Origin: an uncultured Clostridia bacterium
GTDB taxonomy: Bacteria > Bacillota > Clostridia > TANB77 > CAG-508
Reading direction: 5' to 3'
Length of the DNA stretch: 36,765 nt
Assembly: GCA_944387535.1 (NCBI GenBank)
Contig: CALXFI010000007.1
Location: forward strand, 1 to 36,765
Shown here: in pieces, positions 1 through 5,909 of the stretch
How positions within the stretch are numbered: position 1 is the first letter of the stretch
Layout of the letters: each line of letters starts with the position of its first letter
Program-made: the position numbers and the translations under genes
The notes under the pieces: generated by a model
Seen by the model: only the letters and a program-made list of their open reading frames with translations
The model's database searches: none
Told to the model about the DNA's origin: nothing

Positions 1-68
1 TTAAAGTATGTAACAGATATATTGCATTTTTGTTAATATTTGATTACTGTGATTTTGGGCTACCCCTG

Positions 69-108
69 AATAGTTACATTATTTTAAATATAACTATTTA
101 TATTTTTT
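69..108 (+). terminator. possible plus-strand terminator
   Basis: AATAGTTA (69-76) and TAACTATT (91-98) pair across a 14-base loop and are followed by TATATTTTTT. It could end a plus-strand gene lying before the window. Bases 1-68 contain no ORF or other signal I can support. The stem is all A/T apart from one C/G pair on each side, so the call is weak. Confidence 0.35.
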
Positions 109-122
109 CCTTTCATTTTTAC

Positions 123-169
123 AAAAAAAATAGCTGCTTCCTTTATAAGATATAAAGGTTACAGCTATT
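123..169 (-). terminator. terminator of the rpsF-ssb-rpsR operon
   Basis: AATAGCTG/CAGCTATT closes the hairpin and CCTTTATA/TATAAAGG forms its inner stem. Read on the minus strand, it is followed by a run of eight T. It lies directly downstream of the rpsR stop codon, which is the expected place for an intrinsic terminator of this operon. Confidence 0.85.
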
Positions 170-182
170 AATATTTTAATTC

Positions 183-458
183 CTAATTTTGTGTATAAGG
201 TAATAAAGCAATATGTCTTGCTCTTTTTATTGCTTTTGTTATATCCCTTTGATGTTTACTACAAGCACCTGTTGTTCTTCTAGGTAATATTTTTCCTTTA
301 TCATTAATGAATTTTCTTAATTGTTCAGGATTTTTATAATCTAATACGAAGTTTTTATCACTACATAATAGACATACCTTTTTTCTTTGTTTTCTAAATC
401 TTGGATTGTAGTCATCATCATAGTTTTTATTTCTTTTATTTTGTTTCTTATCTGACAT
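183..458 (-). CDS. rpsR: 30S ribosomal protein S18
   Basis: Small-subunit ribosomal protein that binds 16S rRNA in the platform next to S6. The 91-residue product is slightly longer than typical S18 because of a basic Asn/Lys-rich N-terminal tail (about residues 1-25). The S18 core follows, with [22 protein letters not shown] and the conserved [19 protein letters not shown] block (split here only by a Thr). The start is set by GGAGGG eight bases or so upstream of the ATG. It is the last gene of the operon, 24 bases after ssb, and is followed by a strong terminator. Two CxxC-like cysteines (CLLC, about residues 29-32) near the start of the core fit the zinc-binding (C+) form of S18. Identification is secure from family knowledge and gene order. 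Confidence 0.97.
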   Translation of the reverse strand: MSDKKQNKRNKNYDDDYNPRFRKQRKKVCLLCSDKNFVLDYKNPEQLRKFINDKGKILPRRTTGACSKHQRDITKAIKRARHIALLPYTQN

Positions 459-482
459 TTTAATTATTCCCTCCTAAATCTA

Positions 483-914
483 TTAGAATGGTAGGTCATC
501 GCTTGAAGACATTTCAAAATCTGAACCCATACTACCTGGTTCTGTGTTTCCAAATGTATTTTCAAAAGTAGAACTACTATCTGCACTTGGATCTCTTTTA
601 CTATCTGCAAAATATGCTTCTTCAGCAACTACTTCTGTTACATAATGTTTAACACCTTGGTCATCATCCCAATTTCTAGTTTGAATTCTTCCAACAATTC
701 CTACTTGTTGACCTTTTTTAAAGTATTTACTACAAAACTCTCCTAGTTTGCTCCAAGCAACAATATTTATAAAATCTGCTTGTCTTTCTTCTCCTTGTCT
801 AACAAATCTTCTGTTTACTGCTAAACTAAAAGTAGCAACTAGTGTGTTGTTTGTTTGTGTATATCTTACTTCTGGATCTCTTGTTAATCTTCCCATTAAA
901 ATAACTTTGTTCAT
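483..914 (-). CDS. ssb: single-stranded DNA-binding protein
   Basis: Binds and protects single-stranded DNA in replication, repair and recombination. The 143-residue protein opens with the typical MNKVILMGRLTRDPEVRYT, carries the OB-fold through about residue 105 (FINIVAWSKLGEFCSKYFKKGQ and VGIVGRIQTRNWDD), then a flexible acidic Ser-rich tail, and ends in DDLPF. That acidic tip is the known docking peptide for SSB partner proteins. The start ATG has an AAAGGTGAT Shine-Dalgarno. It sits between rpsF and rpsR, the usual Firmicutes arrangement, so it is probably co-transcribed from the promoter at 1336-1364. Length matches the family. Confidence 0.97.
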   Translation of the reverse strand: MNKVILMGRLTRDPEVRYTQTNNTLVATFSLAVNRRFVRQGEERQADFINIVAWSKLGEFCSKYFKKGQQVGIVGRIQTRNWDDDQGVKHYVTEVVAEEAYFADSKRDPSADSSSTFENTFGNTEPGSMGSDFEMSSSDDLPF

Positions 915-962
915 CTTCTTATCACCTTTCCTACTTTAATAATAGGCCCCTATTTTATTTTC

Positions 963-1247
963 TTATTCATCTTTTTTTACAACAATGTGTTTTAAAATTT
1001 CATCTGTAATTCTGTAAATTCTTTCAAGTTCTGCTATTGCTGATGGTTGTGATTCAAAGTTGAATAATAAGTATGTACCTTCTGAAAACTTTTTGATTTC
1101 ATAAGCTAATTTTTTCTTACCCATATTTTCAACTGATTCTACTTTACCATTTTCATTAATTAACCCTGTAAATTTTTCCTCTAAAGCTTTTAAACCTTCT
1201 TCATCTACATTTGGATTAACAATGATAATACTTTCGTATTTGCTCAT
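963..1247 (-). CDS. rpsF: 30S ribosomal protein S6
   Basis: Small-subunit protein that pairs with S18 on the 16S platform. The product (94 residues) begins MSKYESIIIVNPNVDEEG and shows the S6 core motifs GKKKLAYEIKKFSEGTYLLFNFE and the C-terminal RIYRITDEILKHIVVKKDE (shown here in parts). A longer reading from a GTG at 1254-1256 is possible, but that GTG is part of the Shine-Dalgarno GGGAGGTG, so the ATG at 1245-1247 is preferred. First gene of the rpsF-ssb-rpsR operon. Its leader is about 80-90 nt and contains a hairpin at 1298-1327. In many bacteria S6:S18 represses its own operon by binding the leader; whether this leader does so cannot be seen. Confidence 0.97.
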   Translation of the reverse strand: MSKYESIIIVNPNVDEEGLKALEEKFTGLINENGKVESVENMGKKKLAYEIKKFSEGTYLLFNFESQPSAIAELERIYRITDEILKHIVVKKDE

Positions 1248-1297
1248 TATTTTCACCTCCCTTTGGATTTATAACCTACATTTACTGTAAGTAGAGA

Positions 1298-1327
1298 TTT
1301 GAAAAATAGTTACTACTAATTTTCAAA
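1298..1327 (-). promoter_or_regulatory. hairpin in the rpsF leader
   Basis: TTTGAAAA and TTTTCAAA pair (8 bp), and inside the loop TAGT pairs with ACTA. The hairpin begins about 10 bases after the -10 box of the rpsF promoter, so it would form the 5' end of the transcript. It could stabilise the mRNA or be part of an autoregulatory leader. I did not find the CCG-bearing bulge known from S6:S18 leaders, so a regulatory role is only inferred. Confidence 0.4.
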
Positions 1328-1335
1328 GCATAGTT

Positions 1336-1364
1336 ATTCTATCACATTCTTCAGTTTTTTGCAA
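1336..1364 (-). promoter_or_regulatory. sigma-A promoter of rpsF operon
   Basis: On the minus strand TTGCAA (1359-1364) and TAGAAT (1336-1341) are separated by exactly 17 bases. This is a near-consensus housekeeping promoter placed about 90 bases before the rpsF start. Confidence 0.85.
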
Positions 1365-1450
1365 GTGCTTTAAACATTTTTACTACATATTTCTTAAAAA
1401 TATTTTTTTAAGAAACCTTCAAAAAACCAGTATTTAAGACAAAAATGTCG

Positions 1451-1479
1451 TTCTAATTTTTCTTTAACTATAATATAAT
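1451..1479 (+). promoter_or_regulatory. promoter of small HTH gene
   Basis: TTCTAA (1451-1456), 17 bases, TATAAT (1474-1479). A second overlapping TATAAT begins at 1469. Transcription would start about 20 bases before the Shine-Dalgarno of the HTH gene. Confidence 0.6.
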
Positions 1480-1507
1480 GATTAAAATCTTAAATTGGAG
1501 GTAAAAA

Positions 1508-1696
1508 ATGATAAAACAATATAGAAAAAGACACAGTTTATCACAAGAAGAATTAGCAGAAGAAATCGGTATTAGTTCAAGACATTTGCAACGTCTAGAA
1601 CGTAACGAAGATCACACAAGAGTATCAACCTTCAAAAAGATTGTAAAAGCATTAGATATACCCGACGAAGAGATTATAAAATTTATAAAAAAATAA
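1508..1696 (+). CDS. small XRE-family HTH regulator
   Basis: A 62-residue protein consisting almost only of a Cro/C1-type helix-turn-helix. QEELAEEIGISSRHLQRLER (residues about 14-33) contains the turn and recognition helix, and TFKKIVKALDIPDEEIIKFI is the usual last helices of the fold. There is no second domain for ligand sensing or dimerisation. A GGAGG sits six bases before the ATG, and the gene has its own promoter and a strong terminator, so it is monocistronic. The recognition helix is preceded by a SRHLQRLE segment rather than the commoner 'ISRIErG'. Likely a DNA-binding repressor; its target is unknown. Three other possibilities (phage remnant, antitoxin, housekeeping switch) cannot be separated on sequence. 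Confidence 0.85.
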   Translation: MIKQYRKRHSLSQEELAEEIGISSRHLQRLERNEDHTRVSTFKKIVKALDIPDEEIIKFIKK

Positions 1697-1735
1697 ATAG
1701 ATATTTAAATTAATTTTTAAATATCTATTTTTTAT
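1697..1735 (+). terminator. terminator of small HTH gene
   Basis: A perfect 13-bp stem (1697-1709 with 1716-1728) is followed by TTTTTTATT. It starts at the last base of the HTH stop codon. Confidence 0.85.
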
Positions 1736-1743
1736 TACTCGTC

Positions 1744-1875
1744 CTTGTAAACTACCCATTGTCTAAAGCCAGAGGGATTGCGGTTGCCTTATTTCAATTT
1801 TTTCTTATATTTTTTAGTTGATATTCATTACCTGCATTACGATTTTTTTCCGTTTACGGAACTTTTTCGTAATGG
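1744..1875 (-). mobile_element. IS605-type end remnant (non-autonomous)
   Basis: TGTAAACTACCCATTGTCTAAAGCCA (given in two halves: TGTAAACTACCC at 1747-1758 and ATTGTCTAAAGCCA after it) matches the ends found at 17745 and 35552. Its right part, GGGATTGCGGTTGCC, matches instead the second end at 17976-18000. A nested hairpin lies at 1835-1874: CATTACGA pairs with TCGTAATG and TTCCG with CGGAA. So the whole 130-base stretch could be a small hairpin-ended element with no gene. On the minus strand its last codons read IEIRQPQS-L-WL then stop, echoing the end of the ORF at 17974. The intergenic stretch 1736-1895 contains nothing else. Confidence 0.55.
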
Positions 1876-1895
1876 ATCTTAAATAATTATATATA

Positions 1896-4505
1896 TTAAA
1901 TGTTGTTTTTTGACCCCGTCCCAAAAAACAGCACCTTGCCAAACCTTATTTCATTTACTTTCTTTTGTAATTCCATAATTGGTATTGGAAGTATTGATAT
2001 AACCCCTACTATTAGCCATTGTGTGCTATTTAATGGAACTAAGTTAAATATATTAGCTAGTGTAGGTATAATAACCACAATTGTTTGAATTAATACACCT
2101 AATATAAAGCTTCCTATTAAGAATTTATTTTCCAAAATACCAACTTTAAAGATAGATTCTCCACTTTTTATGTTAAAACTGTGGACAAGTTCTAATACTC
2201 CTAATGCAACAAAAGCCATTGTTCTTCCTACTTCTAGTCCATAGTATTTATTTCCTATACTAAATGCTATTAATGTTAGCATTCCAAGCATTATTCCTTC
2301 TACAATAATTTTATTCCACAACCCATCTGCAAAAATTCCTTTTTTACTATCAACAGGTTTTCTTGTCATAATATTTTTTTCTGGTGGTTCTAATCCAATT
2401 GCAATTGCAGGAAGTGAGTCTGTTACTAAATTAACCCACAATAATTGTATTGCAAGTAGTGGTGATTTTAACCCTAAAACTAATCCCATAAATATTGTTA
2501 CAATTTCTCCTATATTTGTTGCAATTAAAAAGTGGATTGCTTTCTTTATATTATCATATATATTTCTTCCCTGTTTTACAGCTTTTACAATTGTTACAAA
2601 ATTATCATCTGTAAGTATCATATCAGACGCGCTTTTTGCTACATCTGTTCCGTTCTTTCCCATTGCTATTCCTATATCTGCTTTTTTAAGAGCTGGACTA
2701 TCATTTACTCCATCTCCTGTCATTGCAACTACTGCTCCTGTACTTTGCCAAGCTTTAACTATTCTCACTTTGTGTTCAGGTGTTACTCTTGCAAATACTG
2801 AATAATCTTTTATTTCTTTCTCTAACTTATCTTGTGGTATTTTATCTAATTCTTTACCGGTTATTGCTTTATCATATTTTCCTAAAATATTTAATTCCTT
2901 AGCAATTGCTTTTGCTGTAACTATATGGTCTCCTGTTATCATAACGGTTTTAATTCCCGCTCTTTTACATGTGCTAACAGCTTCTTTTACACCTTCTCTT
3001 GGTGGATCTATCATCCCAATTAAGCCAACAAACTTTAGTCCTGTTTCTACAAAACTAGATTCTATTTTTTCTGGTAAAACAGATATATCTTTATACGCCA
3101 CTGCAATTACTCTTAAAGCTTTCTTGGCCATTATTTCATTTTGACGTTCTATATTATTCTTTTCTCCAATAGATAGACTACATCTATTTAATAAGACGTC
3201 TGGTGCTCCTTTTGTAATTATCCTATAACCTTTATCTAGCTTATGTATTGTTGTCATCATCTTCCTATTAGAGTCAAATGGTATTTCATTTACTCTTGGC
3301 ATTAAGTGGTATAATTCTGTCTTATTTTTATTCTGCTTTAATGCTCCTTCCACAATGGCAACTTCTGTAGGCTCTCCCTTTACTTCTATTTTTCCTTTGT
3401 TATATACAATATCACAATCTGTACACATGCTTGCAAGCTCTAATGCAAGGTTATCATTATTTGATTTTATCTCTACAACAGTCATTTGGTTTTTAGTTAA
3501 AGTTCCTGTTTTATCAGAACAAATTACTTTACTACTACCTAAAGTTTCAACAGCAGGAAGTTTCCTAATTATAGCATGGTTTTTTGCCATCTTAGTTACG
3601 CCTATAGATAATACAATTGTAACAATTGCAGGAAGTCCTTCAGGTATTGCTGCAACTGCTAGTCCTACTGATGTCATAAACATTTCTATTGGGTCTATTT
3701 TCTTAATCATTCCAATTAAAAATATTAGTACACAAATTGCTAAACATACAATCCCTAAAATTTTTCCAACCTGTCCTAATTTCTTTTGTATTGGTGTTTC
3801 TGGTGCTTCATCTTCAATTATCATACCTGCAATTTTACCAACATTAGTATTCATTCCAGTTTCTGTAACTATCGCTTTTCCAGTTCCATTTACAACTATA
3901 CTTGCCATAAATGCCATATTTTTCATATCACCTAAAGCTACATCTTTTTTAGCTATCATATCTGCATTTTTTAAAACTGCTTCAGTTTCTCCTGTTAAAC
4001 TTGATTCTTCTATTTTTAGGTTATGACTCTCTAGCAATCTACAATCTGCTGGTACATAATTTCCTGCTTCCAAAATTATAATATCTCCTGGTACCAATTC
4101 TTCAGCATTTATTTCTTTAGTAACTCCCTCTCTTATAACTTTTGCCCTAGGTGGTGTCATCTCTTTTAAAGCTTCGATTGACTTTTCAGCTTTTGCTTCT
4201 TGCACCACTCCCATAATTGCATTTAATATTACAATTGCAATTATAATTATTGAATCTATATAATCATTTTCTCCCTGGAAATACGAAACAGCAGCAGATA
4301 TGACAGATGCTATTATTAAAATAATAATCATAAAATCATTAAATTGCTTTAAAAATTTAACTAGCAAACTTTCTTTAGGTTTGTCTTCTAACTTATTTTT
4401 TCCATATTTACTTCGTCTAAAAACCACTTCTTCTTCATTTAAACCACTTCTTAAATTTGTCTTAAGTTCTCTTACAACTTCTTCTTTTCTCAATGTTTCC
4501 CACAT
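1896..4505 (-). CDS. P2A-type Ca2+-transporting ATPase
   Basis: Membrane P-type ATPase that uses ATP to export Ca2+ (SERCA/PMCA-like). Visible in order: N-terminal cation-ATPase domain, actuator motif SLTGETEAV, the M4 motif AAIPEGLPA with its Ca-binding Glu, the phosphorylation loop ICSDKTGTLTKNQM, the nucleotide domain (KGAPDVLL), the hinge MTGDGVNDSPALKKADIG, the M5 segment IATNIGEIV, and the M6 motif NLVTDSLPAIAIGLEPPE. The M4/M5/M6 residues fit calcium rather than Na/K or H. About 869 residues with ten expected membrane segments. The open frame extends 23 codons further to 4574, but those codons lie in a dispersed repeat. GGAGG six bases before the ATG at 4503-4505 (MWETLRKEEVV) fixes the start. 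The final codons (VLFFGTGSKNNI) lie in another repeat (1901-1934), so the C-terminal tail may not be ancestral. Confidence 0.93.
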   Translation of the reverse strand: MWETLRKEEVVRELKTNLRSGLNEEEVVFRRSKYGKNKLEDKPKESLLVKFLKQFNDFMIIILIIASVISAAVSYFQGENDYIDSIIIIAIVILNAIMGVVQEAKAEKSIEALKEMTPPRAKVIREGVTKEINAEELVPGDIIILEAGNYVPADCRLLESHNLKIEESSLTGETEAVLKNADMIAKKDVALGDMKNMAFMASIVVNGTGKAIVTETGMNTNVGKIAGMIIEDEAPETPIQKKLGQVGKILGIVCLAICVLIFLIGMIKKIDPIEMFMTSVGLAVAAIPEGLPAIVTIVLSIGVTKMAKNHAIIRKLPAVETLGSSKVICSDKTGTLTKNQMTVVEIKSNNDNLALELASMCTDCDIVYNKGKIEVKGEPTEVAIVEGALKQNKNKTELYHLMPRVNEIPFDSNRKMMTTIHKLDKGYRIITKGAPDVLLNRCSLSIGEKNNIERQNEIMAKKALRVIAVAYKDISVLPEKIESSFVETGLKFVGLIGMIDPPREGVKEAVSTCKRAGIKTVMITGDHIVTAKAIAKELNILGKYDKAITGKELDKIPQDKLEKEIKDYSVFARVTPEHKVRIVKAWQSTGAVVAMTGDGVNDSPALKKADIGIAMGKNGTDVAKSASDMILTDDNFVTIVKAVKQGRNIYDNIKKAIHFLIATNIGEIVTIFMGLVLGLKSPLLAIQLLWVNLVTDSLPAIAIGLEPPEKNIMTRKPVDSKKGIFADGLWNKIIVEGIMLGMLTLIAFSIGNKYYGLEVGRTMAFVALGVLELVHSFNIKSGESIFKVGILENKFLIGSFILGVLIQTIVVIIPTLANIFNLVPLNSTQWLIVGVISILPIPIMELQKKVNEIRFGKVLFFGTGSKNNI
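1901..1934 (-). repeat. palindromic repeat family C, copy 1
   Basis: TGTTGTTTTTTGACCCCGTCC followed by CAAAAAACAGCAC (written in two parts) is a self-complementary unit: TGYTGTTTTTT pairs with AAAAAACAGCA around a GACCCCGTCC core. The same unit in the opposite direction is at 12614-12648. Here it covers the last 13 or so codons of the Ca2+-ATPase. Confidence 0.8.
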
Positions 4506-4523
4506 AATATCCTCCTTGTCCAT

Positions 4524-4566
4524 TGGGGACGTTTCCTTTGCGCAAAAAATTTCGCATTTGGGACAC
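4524..4566 (+). repeat. dispersed repeat family A, copy 1
   Basis: Reads TGGGGACGTTTCCTTTGCGC, then AAAAAATTTCGCATTTGGGACAC. Matching copies are at 12931-12985 (inverted) and 34289-34342. The unit holds two direct copies of a TTCGCRTTxGGGAC-like motif around the palindrome TTTGCGCAAA. This copy has lost the first half-motif. It lies just upstream of the Ca2+-ATPase ribosome binding site and artificially extends its open frame. Confidence 0.8.
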
Positions 4567-4645
4567 TTCCTCAACTTTTCATTTGTTTCTTTTAATATCT
4601 ATGTGGGACATACTGTTTTTATTACTAATTTTTTCACAAAAATAA

Positions 4646-4679
4646 AAGATAAGTTTTTGTTTTACTTATCTTGTTTTTA
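4646..4679. terminator. hairpin with flanking T-runs, possible terminator
   Basis: AAGATAAGT (4646-4654) pairs with ACTTATCTT (4664-4672), followed on the plus strand by GTTTTT and on the minus strand by TTATTTTTG. It lies between the candidate toxin promoter and the Ca2+-ATPase. It could stop minus-strand transcription coming from the antisense promoter, or act in the ATPase leader. No gene ends here on the plus strand. Confidence 0.4.
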
Positions 4680-4713
4680 GTTTTGTTTTTCAACCTTTTT
4701 GTTTGACTTTATA

Positions 4714-4742
4714 TTGACATTAACTACGTTCTTTTATATAAT
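4714..4742 (+). promoter_or_regulatory. perfect consensus promoter of candidate toxin mRNA
   Basis: TTGACA (4714-4719), exactly 17 bases, TATAAT (4737-4742). A full match to both hexamers is rare and implies strong constitutive transcription. Start expected near 4749, giving a transcript of about 300 nt up to the terminator at 5024-5050. Confidence 0.88.
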
Positions 4743-4761
4743 ACTAATATCAGTTTTGGAA

Positions 4762-4862
4762 CACTCACCAAGACAGCATAGTTGTATTAAGAAGCAAAAA
4801 TATTATTTTTTGTTTCTACAATGCAACTACATTGGTTGCAAATACTTCGTAGGAGGTGAGTG
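4762..4862 (+). promoter_or_regulatory. toxin mRNA leader that can sequester the Shine-Dalgarno
   Basis: CACTCACC (4762-4769), close to the 5' end of the transcript, is the exact reverse complement of GGTGAGTG (4855-4862). That segment contains part of the Shine-Dalgarno (GGAGGTGA, 4852-4859) of the 21-codon ORF. Between them lie two mutually exclusive hairpins: GTTGTATT (4781-4788) with AATGCAAC (4820-4827), and TGCAAC (4822-4827) with GTTGCA (4835-4840). Long-range masking of the ribosome site is a known feature of type I toxin mRNAs; its operation here is inferred. Confidence 0.6.
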
Positions 4863-4864
4863 CT

Positions 4865-4930
4865 ATGGGGAATTTTCTTCTCTGTTTAGGAATTGGCTTT
4901 ATAATTCTTTGTCTTCGGACTTTTGGTTAG
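4865..4930 (+). CDS. 21-residue hydrophobic peptide, candidate type I toxin
   Basis: A 22-codon frame (stop included) beginning MGNFLLCLGIGFIILCL, with a single predicted membrane segment covering nearly its whole length. The ATG stands eight bases after the GGAGG of a very strong Shine-Dalgarno (GGAGGTGA). The gene has a perfect consensus promoter, a leader that can fold back on the ribosome site, and its own UUCG-loop terminator, and it is opposed by an antisense transcription unit. This package is the known layout of type I toxin-antitoxin loci of Firmicutes (for example TxpA/RatA and BsrG/SR4), but I recognise no sequence family. Removing one C in the CTTCGGA at 4913-4919 would give a 27-residue, more hydrophobic version ending VRNLQLL, so the C-terminus is uncertain. 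Alternative: a leader peptide or chance ORF in a structured RNA. Confidence 0.55.
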   Translation: MGNFLLCLGIGFIILCLRTFG

Positions 4931-4971
4931 GAATTTGCAGCTTCTGTAGATACATAATAATTATGAGCAAA

Positions 4972-5086
4972 GAAAAAATTGAGGTCATCCCATCCAAAAG
5001 CGACCCCAATTCCGAAATTGCTTAAGTAAGACTTCGGTCTTACTTTTTTATTTTATTGTTATTAATCATAATTATTCCTTATGACT
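4972..5086 (-). ncRNA. candidate antisense antitoxin RNA
   Basis: From the minus-strand promoter at 5093-5121 a transcript would start near 5086. It would end at a hairpin formed by ATTGGGGTC (5010-5002) and GACCTCAAT (4986-4978), followed on the minus strand by TTTTTTCTTT. The result is about 110-115 nt, typical of type I antitoxins. It overlaps the last 75-80 nt of the candidate toxin mRNA, including the toxin terminator, so the two RNAs would pair through their 3' regions. No ORF is needed to explain it. Confidence 0.6.
5024..5050 (+). terminator. terminator of candidate toxin mRNA
   Basis: AAGTAAGAC (5024-5032), loop TTCG, GTCTTACTT (5037-5045), then TTTTT. A perfect 9-bp stem with a UUCG tetraloop and a T-run on the plus strand. 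Confidence 0.9.
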
Positions 5087-5092
5087 AACTAG

Positions 5093-5121
5093 ATTATAGC
5101 ATTTATTTTAGCTTGTGTCAA
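5093..5121 (-). promoter_or_regulatory. perfect consensus promoter of antisense RNA
   Basis: On the minus strand TTGACA (5116-5121), exactly 17 bases, TATAAT (5093-5098). A second full-consensus promoter in the same 400 bases, pointing at the toxin unit. No minus-strand protein gene lies directly downstream. Confidence 0.88.
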
Positions 5122-5158
5122 TAATTTTACACTTTCTATTATTCCGTTATACATTTCC

Positions 5159-5192
5159 ATAACATATTAATAATTTTGTCATAATATGTTAT
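5159..5192. promoter_or_regulatory. perfect 11-bp inverted repeat before ytaF
   Basis: ATAACATATTA (5159-5169) and TAATATGTTAT (5182-5192) are exact inverted copies separated by 12 bases. They end two bases before the GGGGG of the ytaF ribosome site. It may be an operator or an mRNA hairpin affecting translation. No clear sigma-A promoter for ytaF was found, so a different sigma factor (the family is sporulation-linked) is possible. Confidence 0.45.
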
Positions 5193-5205
5193 AGGGGGTA
5201 TTATT

Positions 5206-5868
5206 ATGTTATTTACTACAATACTTTTAGCTATCTCTAGTAGTATAGACTCTCTTGGCATTGGAATTACTTATGGAATAAAAAATACATCTATTTCAAA
5301 TGATGGTAAATTAATTATCTTTTTTATATCATTTATAGTTACAATAATATCTTTATACTTAGGAAATATTTTAAAAGTTATATTTCCAGATTTTATAGTA
5401 GATTATTTAGGTAGTTTTCTTTTTATTATTATGGGAATTTTTATTTGTTTTCAAGCACTCAAGAAAGACAAAAAAGAAGAAAAAGTAAAAAGCACAAAAA
5501 CAGAAAATAATTATTCTCAAAAAACATATTCATTTTTCATAAAATTTCTAGGAGTTACAATTAAGATAATAAAAGATCCTGTATCATCAGATTTTGATAA
5601 TTCAAATAAAATAGATAGTAAAGAAGCTCTTTTTCTTGGGCTTGCACTTTCTATTGACTCTCTTTGTATTGGCATCGGTGGAAGTGTTATAGGAATTAAT
5701 ACTTATATTTTCCCTTTTTTAATAGGCTTTTTTCAATTATTTTTCTTAGGAATTGGAAATTTTTTAGGCAAAAGGCTTTATAATTTTTCTAAACTACCAT
5801 CAAATATCTGGTCAATAGTTTCTGGTATCTTACTTGTAATTCTTGGAATTTTTAAATTTATAATATAA
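5206..5868 (+). CDS. ytaF: YtaF-type sporulation membrane protein (MntP family)
   Basis: Polytopic membrane protein of the MntP/YtaF family, 220 residues. Two homologous halves each start with a membrane helix carrying a Ser-Ile-Asp-Ser-Leu motif (AISSSIDSLGIGITYG near residue 10 and ALSIDSLCIGIGGS near residue 153). The halves are joined by a hydrophilic Lys-rich loop (about 85-110) and a segment IKIIKDPVSSDFDNSNKIDSKEA, which contains the D-x-D/D-x-S pattern seen in YtaF. MntP proteins export Mn2+; YtaF is annotated as a sporulation protein with no proven substrate. GGGGG precedes the ATG by about 8 bases. It is monocistronic and convergent with smc, sharing the palindrome at 5871-5909. Confidence 0.82.
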   Translation: MLFTTILLAISSSIDSLGIGITYGIKNTSISNDGKLIIFFISFIVTIISLYLGNILKVIFPDFIVDYLGSFLFIIMGIFICFQALKKDKKEEKVKSTKTENNYSQKTYSFFIKFLGVTIKIIKDPVSSDFDNSNKIDSKEALFLGLALSIDSLCIGIGGSVIGINTYIFPFLIGFFQLFFLGIGNFLGKRLYNFSKLPSNIWSIVSGILLVILGIFKFII

Positions 5869-5870
5869 AA

Positions 5871-5909
5871 AAGTGAAACATATAAGGGGTGTCCCTTATT
5901 GTCTCACTT
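5871..5909. terminator. palindrome between ytaF and smc, likely bidirectional terminator
   Basis: AAGTGAAACATATAAGGGG and the facing CCCTTATTGTCTCACTT form a long imperfect hairpin starting three bases after the ytaF stop codon. It also contains the last codons and the stop of smc. The TGTCTCA/TGARACA ends resemble the larger palindrome at 30833-30920, so it may be an inserted repeat that now serves both genes. Confidence 0.6.

Noticed and set aside
1248..1256. GTG start three codons upstream for rpsF
   Set aside because: The GTG is part of the Shine-Dalgarno GGGAGGTG; the ATG at 1245-1247 has proper spacing.
3355..4026. 223-codon plus-strand frame opposite the Ca2+-ATPase
   Set aside because: It is a shadow of the ATPase membrane and actuator region in the opposite strand, with no start signals.
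4699..5025. 108-codon plus-strand frame across the toxin locus
   Set aside because: It has no ribosome site, starts before the predicted RNA 5' end, and its codons run through the leader hairpins and into both terminators. The 21-codon frame has the only strong start signal.
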